From Sinomonas notoginsengisoli (GTDB taxonomy: Bacteria; Actinomycetota; Actinomycetes; Actinomycetales; Micrococcaceae), in the NCBI RefSeq assembly GCF_021554725.1, contig NZ_JAIZDP010000004.1, forward strand, positions 124,001-188,000: a stretch of 64,000 bases of DNA, written 5' to 3'. Position 1 is the first letter of the stretch; each line of letters starts with the position of its first letter. Both the position numbers and the translations under genes were made by a program. The notes beneath the pieces are model-generated. The model was given only the letters and a program-made list of their open reading frames with translations, ran no database searches and was not told the origin of the DNA. Positions 61,848 to 64,000 of the stretch are shown one piece after another.

Positions 61848-63341
61848 TCAGGCGCCCGAGTGCGCCTCGAGGAACGAGTAGACCTCTGTCTCGTCCACGC
61901 CCGGGAACGCGCCGGGCGGCATGGCAGCAAGCAGGTGGGAATGCGCCCGGGCGGACGGCCACGCGTTGCCGGCCCAGTGGTCGCTGAGCTCGGCCGGCGG
62001 GCGGCGGCAGCAGTCCGGATCTGGGCAGCGCGAGACGGCACGCGACGTGGTCTCCCGGCCGCGGAACCACTTCACGTGGTGGTACGGGACGCCGACGCTG
62101 AGGGAGAACTCGCCGCTCGCACTGCGCTCCGTACGTGCGGTGCACCAGAAAGTGCCATTGACCGTGTCGGTGTACTGGCTGTACGAGCTGAACTTGTCCG
62201 GCACGTCGAACACGGCGCGGCTCGTCCAGGCCTTGCAGGACGGCTGCCCCTCGATGGCACCTGTGTGGTCCATGGGGAAGTTGACCCCGTCGTTCTCGTA
62301 GGCCTTGTAGATGATGCCGGACTTGTGGGTCTTCTGGAAGTGAGTTGTGATGCCTAGGTGCTGGGTGGCGAGGTTGGTGAACCGGTGGGCGGCGGTCTCA
62401 TAGCTCACGGAGAAGGCGTCGCGGAGGTCGTCGACCGAAATCTCCTTGGCGGCCTTGGCCCGCGAAAGGAACTCGACGGTGGTCTGCTCGGGGAGCAGGA
62501 GTGCTGCAGCGAAGTAGTTGGTTGCGACGCGTTGGGCCAGGAAGTCCCCGTAAGAGCGCGGGGTTCCGTGGCCCAGGACGTAGTGGCCGAGGGCCTGGAG
62601 CAGCACGGAGCGCGGATCGTGGTCGGAGCGCTGGTTGTGCGTGAGGTAGATCCGGCGGTTCTTCAGATCGGTCACGCTCCTCGTCGAGTGGGGCAGGTCC
62701 CCGACATGATGGAGGGTGAAGCCGAGGTGCGCAGCGATGTCGGAGATCGTGTGCTGGCTCAGCGGACCTGACGTGTGTCCGACCTGGGCAAGGACCTTCT
62801 GCGCCTCCGCCTCGTATTCCGCGAAGTAGTTGCCCCGCTCGCGCATCATCTTGCGCAGCTCCCCGTTGGCCCGTCGGGCCTCCTCAGGGGTGGCGATCTG
62901 CTCGTTCATCTTGCGCTCGAGCTCGCGCAGTAGCCCCAGCTGCGACTCGAGGACGTCGATCGGCATGCGCGAGCTGATGCGGATCTTGGGAAGGTTGAGG
63001 TTCTCGTACAGGGGGCTGCGCTGGTAGCGCTCGAGCTCGATCTCGAGTGCGGCGCGCCGGCTCGGCGGCTCGGTGCCGAGGAGGGAATCGATGCCGACGC
63101 CGAGAGCACCCGCGAGCTGCTGGAGCAGGCTCAGCTTCGGCTCGCGCTTGCCGTTCTCAATCAAGCTCAGCTGGCTGGCGGCGGCACCCACGGCTGCCCC
63201 GAGCTCGTCGAGCGTGAGCCCCGCGGCCTTGCGGAGGTGGCGGACGCGCCGGCCCAAGCTGATGACATCGACGCTGTTGCCCTTCCCAGGTGCGGGGGCG
63301 GCGGCCGCAGCGGGGCGGGCCCAAGAGGCTTGACGAGGCAT
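61848..63341 (-). CDS. ramB: RamB-type XRE-family regulator
   Basis: A 497-residue regulator. An HTH_XRE domain (about residues 27-80, LRKAAGLTLDELGAAVGAAA, QLSLIENGKREPKLSLLQQL) is followed by an ImmA/IrrE-like middle (ALGHYVLGHGTPRSYGDFLA) and a Cys-rich C-terminal region (SRCPDPDCC). In corynebacteria and mycobacteria RamB controls glyoxylate-shunt and acetate genes, and aceA is the divergent neighbour here. The ATG at 63341 is chosen because TATCCT stands 6 nt upstream on the minus strand; an ATG nine codons earlier would bury that promoter in the gene. Confidence 0.85.
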   Translation of the reverse strand: MPRQASWARPAAAAAPAPGKGNSVDVISLGRRVRHLRKAAGLTLDELGAAVGAAASQLSLIENGKREPKLSLLQQLAGALGVGIDSLLGTEPPSRRAALEIELERYQRSPLYENLNLPKIRISSRMPIDVLESQLGLLRELERKMNEQIATPEEARRANGELRKMMRERGNYFAEYEAEAQKVLAQVGHTSGPLSQHTISDIAAHLGFTLHHVGDLPHSTRSVTDLKNRRIYLTHNQRSDHDPRSVLLQALGHYVLGHGTPRSYGDFLAQRVATNYFAAALLLPEQTTVEFLSRAKAAKEISVDDLRDAFSVSYETAAHRFTNLATQHLGITTHFQKTHKSGIIYKAYENDGVNFPMDHTGAIEGQPSCKAWTSRAVFDVPDKFSSYSQYTDTVNGTFWCTARTERSASGEFSLSVGVPYHHVKWFRGRETTSRAVSRCPDPDCCRRPPAELSDHWAGNAWPSARAHSHLLAAMPPGAFPGVDETEVYSFLEAHSGA

Positions 63342-63433
63342 TTCTTGAGGATACGTGAAGATTTGCATTTCTTTCCAGTGCTTTTCCCTGTTGATGTGCT
63401 TGCAGACACGGAAAAGTTGTTCTCACGAAGAAC
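63342..63433. promoter_or_regulatory. Divergent ramB-aceA control region
   Basis: It holds the ramB -10 TATCCT (minus strand, 63348-63353), a TTTGCA site (63362-63367) that resembles half of the RamB consensus and sits in the ramB promoter spacer, and an inverted repeat GTTCT-CACGA-AGAAC (63419-63433) nearer aceA. Autoregulation by RamB is a reasonable reading. The inverted repeat has no named binder. Confidence 0.45.
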
Positions 63434-63507
63434 GAAACGGTGGTCGAGCGAAGCCGATACCACCACGGCCCGGAAGGGCCGAAGCATTGAGTCGAAGGAG
63501 ACCTGCG

Positions 63508-64000
63508 ATGACCGCACAGCCCGAGCCCCAGAACCAGACCCTCGAGCAGCAGGCCGAGGCCCTCACCCTCGAGTGGTCCGCCGACGCCCGCTGGGAGGGT
63601 ATCCAGCGCGACTACACCGCCGAGGATGTGGTCCGCCTCCGTGGCCGCGTCCCCGAGGAGCACACGCTGGCCCGCCGTGGCGCCGAGAAGCTCTGGAAGG
63701 CCGTGACCGAGGGCCGTGCCGACGGCGAGGGATACATCAACGCCCTCGGCGCCCTCACCGGCAACCAGGCAGTGCAGCAGGTCAAGGCCGGTCTCAAGGC
63801 CATCTACCTCTCCGGCTGGCAGGTCGCCGCGGACGCCAACCTCTCCGGCAACACGTACCCGGACCAGTCCCTCTACCCCGCCAACTCGGTGCCGGCCGTC
63901 GTGCGCCGCATCAACAACGCGCTGCAGCGTGCGGACCAGATCGAGTTCTCCGAGGGCAAGCAGTCGGTCGAGGACTGGCTGGTCCCGATCGTCGCGGACG
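63508..64000 (+). CDS. aceA: Isocitrate lyase, N-terminal part
   Basis: The first 164 residues of isocitrate lyase, cut by the window edge. They contain the starting [20 protein letters not shown], the conserved [20 protein letters not shown] and [20 protein letters not shown]. The enzyme splits isocitrate to succinate and glyoxylate in the glyoxylate shunt, which lets cells grow on acetate or fatty acids. The ATG at 63508 has GAAGGAG 6 nt upstream. The divergent neighbour is a RamB-type regulator of exactly this pathway. The catalytic KKCGH region lies beyond the window. Confidence 0.95.
   Translation, partial: MTAQPEPQNQTLEQQAEALTLEWSADARWEGIQRDYTAEDVVRLRGRVPEEHTLARRGAEKLWKAVTEGRADGEGYINALGALTGNQAVQQVKAGLKAIYLSGWQVAADANLSGNTYPDQSLYPANSVPAVVRRINNALQRADQIEFSEGKQSVEDWLVPIVAD

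Overview
The window comes from a high-GC Gram-positive genome. The codon usage, the Lhr-Nei2 pair, the RamB-type regulator beside isocitrate lyase, the IdeR-type iron box and the many leaderless starts point to Actinobacteria. My best guess is Micrococcaceae of the Arthrobacter/Sinomonas type; this is an inference, and no rRNA is present to confirm it. I see no tRNA, rRNA, CRISPR array, insertion sequence or prophage. Genes are dense on both strands. The only stretch over 300 bp without a gene is 61235-61545, which holds two hairpins and the upstream region of a small gene.

Layout. 1-6.4 kb: end of the Lhr helicase, the Nei2 DNA glycosylase, an MgtA-type Mg2+ ATPase, an ArsR/SRPBCC pair and a membrane protein. 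6.4-15.4 kb: a DevR/DevS (DosR/DosS-like) two-component pair, a Cys-rich copper-storage-like protein, PEP synthase, a small heat shock protein and PEP carboxylase; three DevR-box-like sites lie in this block. 15.5-23.4 kb: RluA synthase, macro-domain protein, DedA protein, an OFA-family transporter with a 33-residue partner, LysE exporter, DUF1684 protein, an acyl-CoA-type SDR and a GH76-like protein. 23.5-27.4 kb: a ferric-iron ABC importer behind an IdeR/DtxR box. 27.5-28.3 kb: MBL-fold hydrolase.

28.4-41.1 kb is a sugar-acid catabolic island. Nine genes run leftward from one good promoter at about 38.6 kb (transporter, 2-hydroxyacid dehydrogenase, lactate-oxidase-type flavoenzyme, FAH protein, KDA-dehydratase-type protein, ketoglutarate-semialdehyde-type dehydrogenase, enolase-superfamily dehydratase, second FAH protein, SDR). 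A divergent IclR regulator, a PfkB kinase and a KDPG aldolase run rightward. The genes suggest three ways of handling 2-keto-3-deoxy sugar acids: dehydration to 2-oxoglutarate semialdehyde, a diketo-acid route ending in pyruvate plus lactate, and phosphorylation plus aldol cleavage. The enolase-superfamily dehydratase carries a 1-nt frameshift.

41.3-47.7 kb: acylphosphatase with an 18-bp repeat, PAP2 phosphatase, glycogen-debranching-like enzyme, YdeI-like protein and three poorly known genes. 47.7-52 kb: an SSS transporter with a DUF3311 partner, then a sigma factor/zinc anti-sigma operon divergent from a lipoprotein. 52-56.4 kb: FAD monooxygenase, Tgt and a CynX-type MFS protein. 56.5-61.2 kb: an MHS-type dicarboxylate transporter divergent from a response regulator, histidine kinase and TAXI binding protein that has no TRAP permease beside it. 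61.5-64 kb: small protein, RamB-type regulator and the start of aceA.

Two themes cross the window. Many genes start exactly 6 nt after a TANNNT hexamer (leaderless starts). A 20-bp dispersed repeat, consensus GTTGAGGGGTCATRTCCCTG, recurs at four loci.
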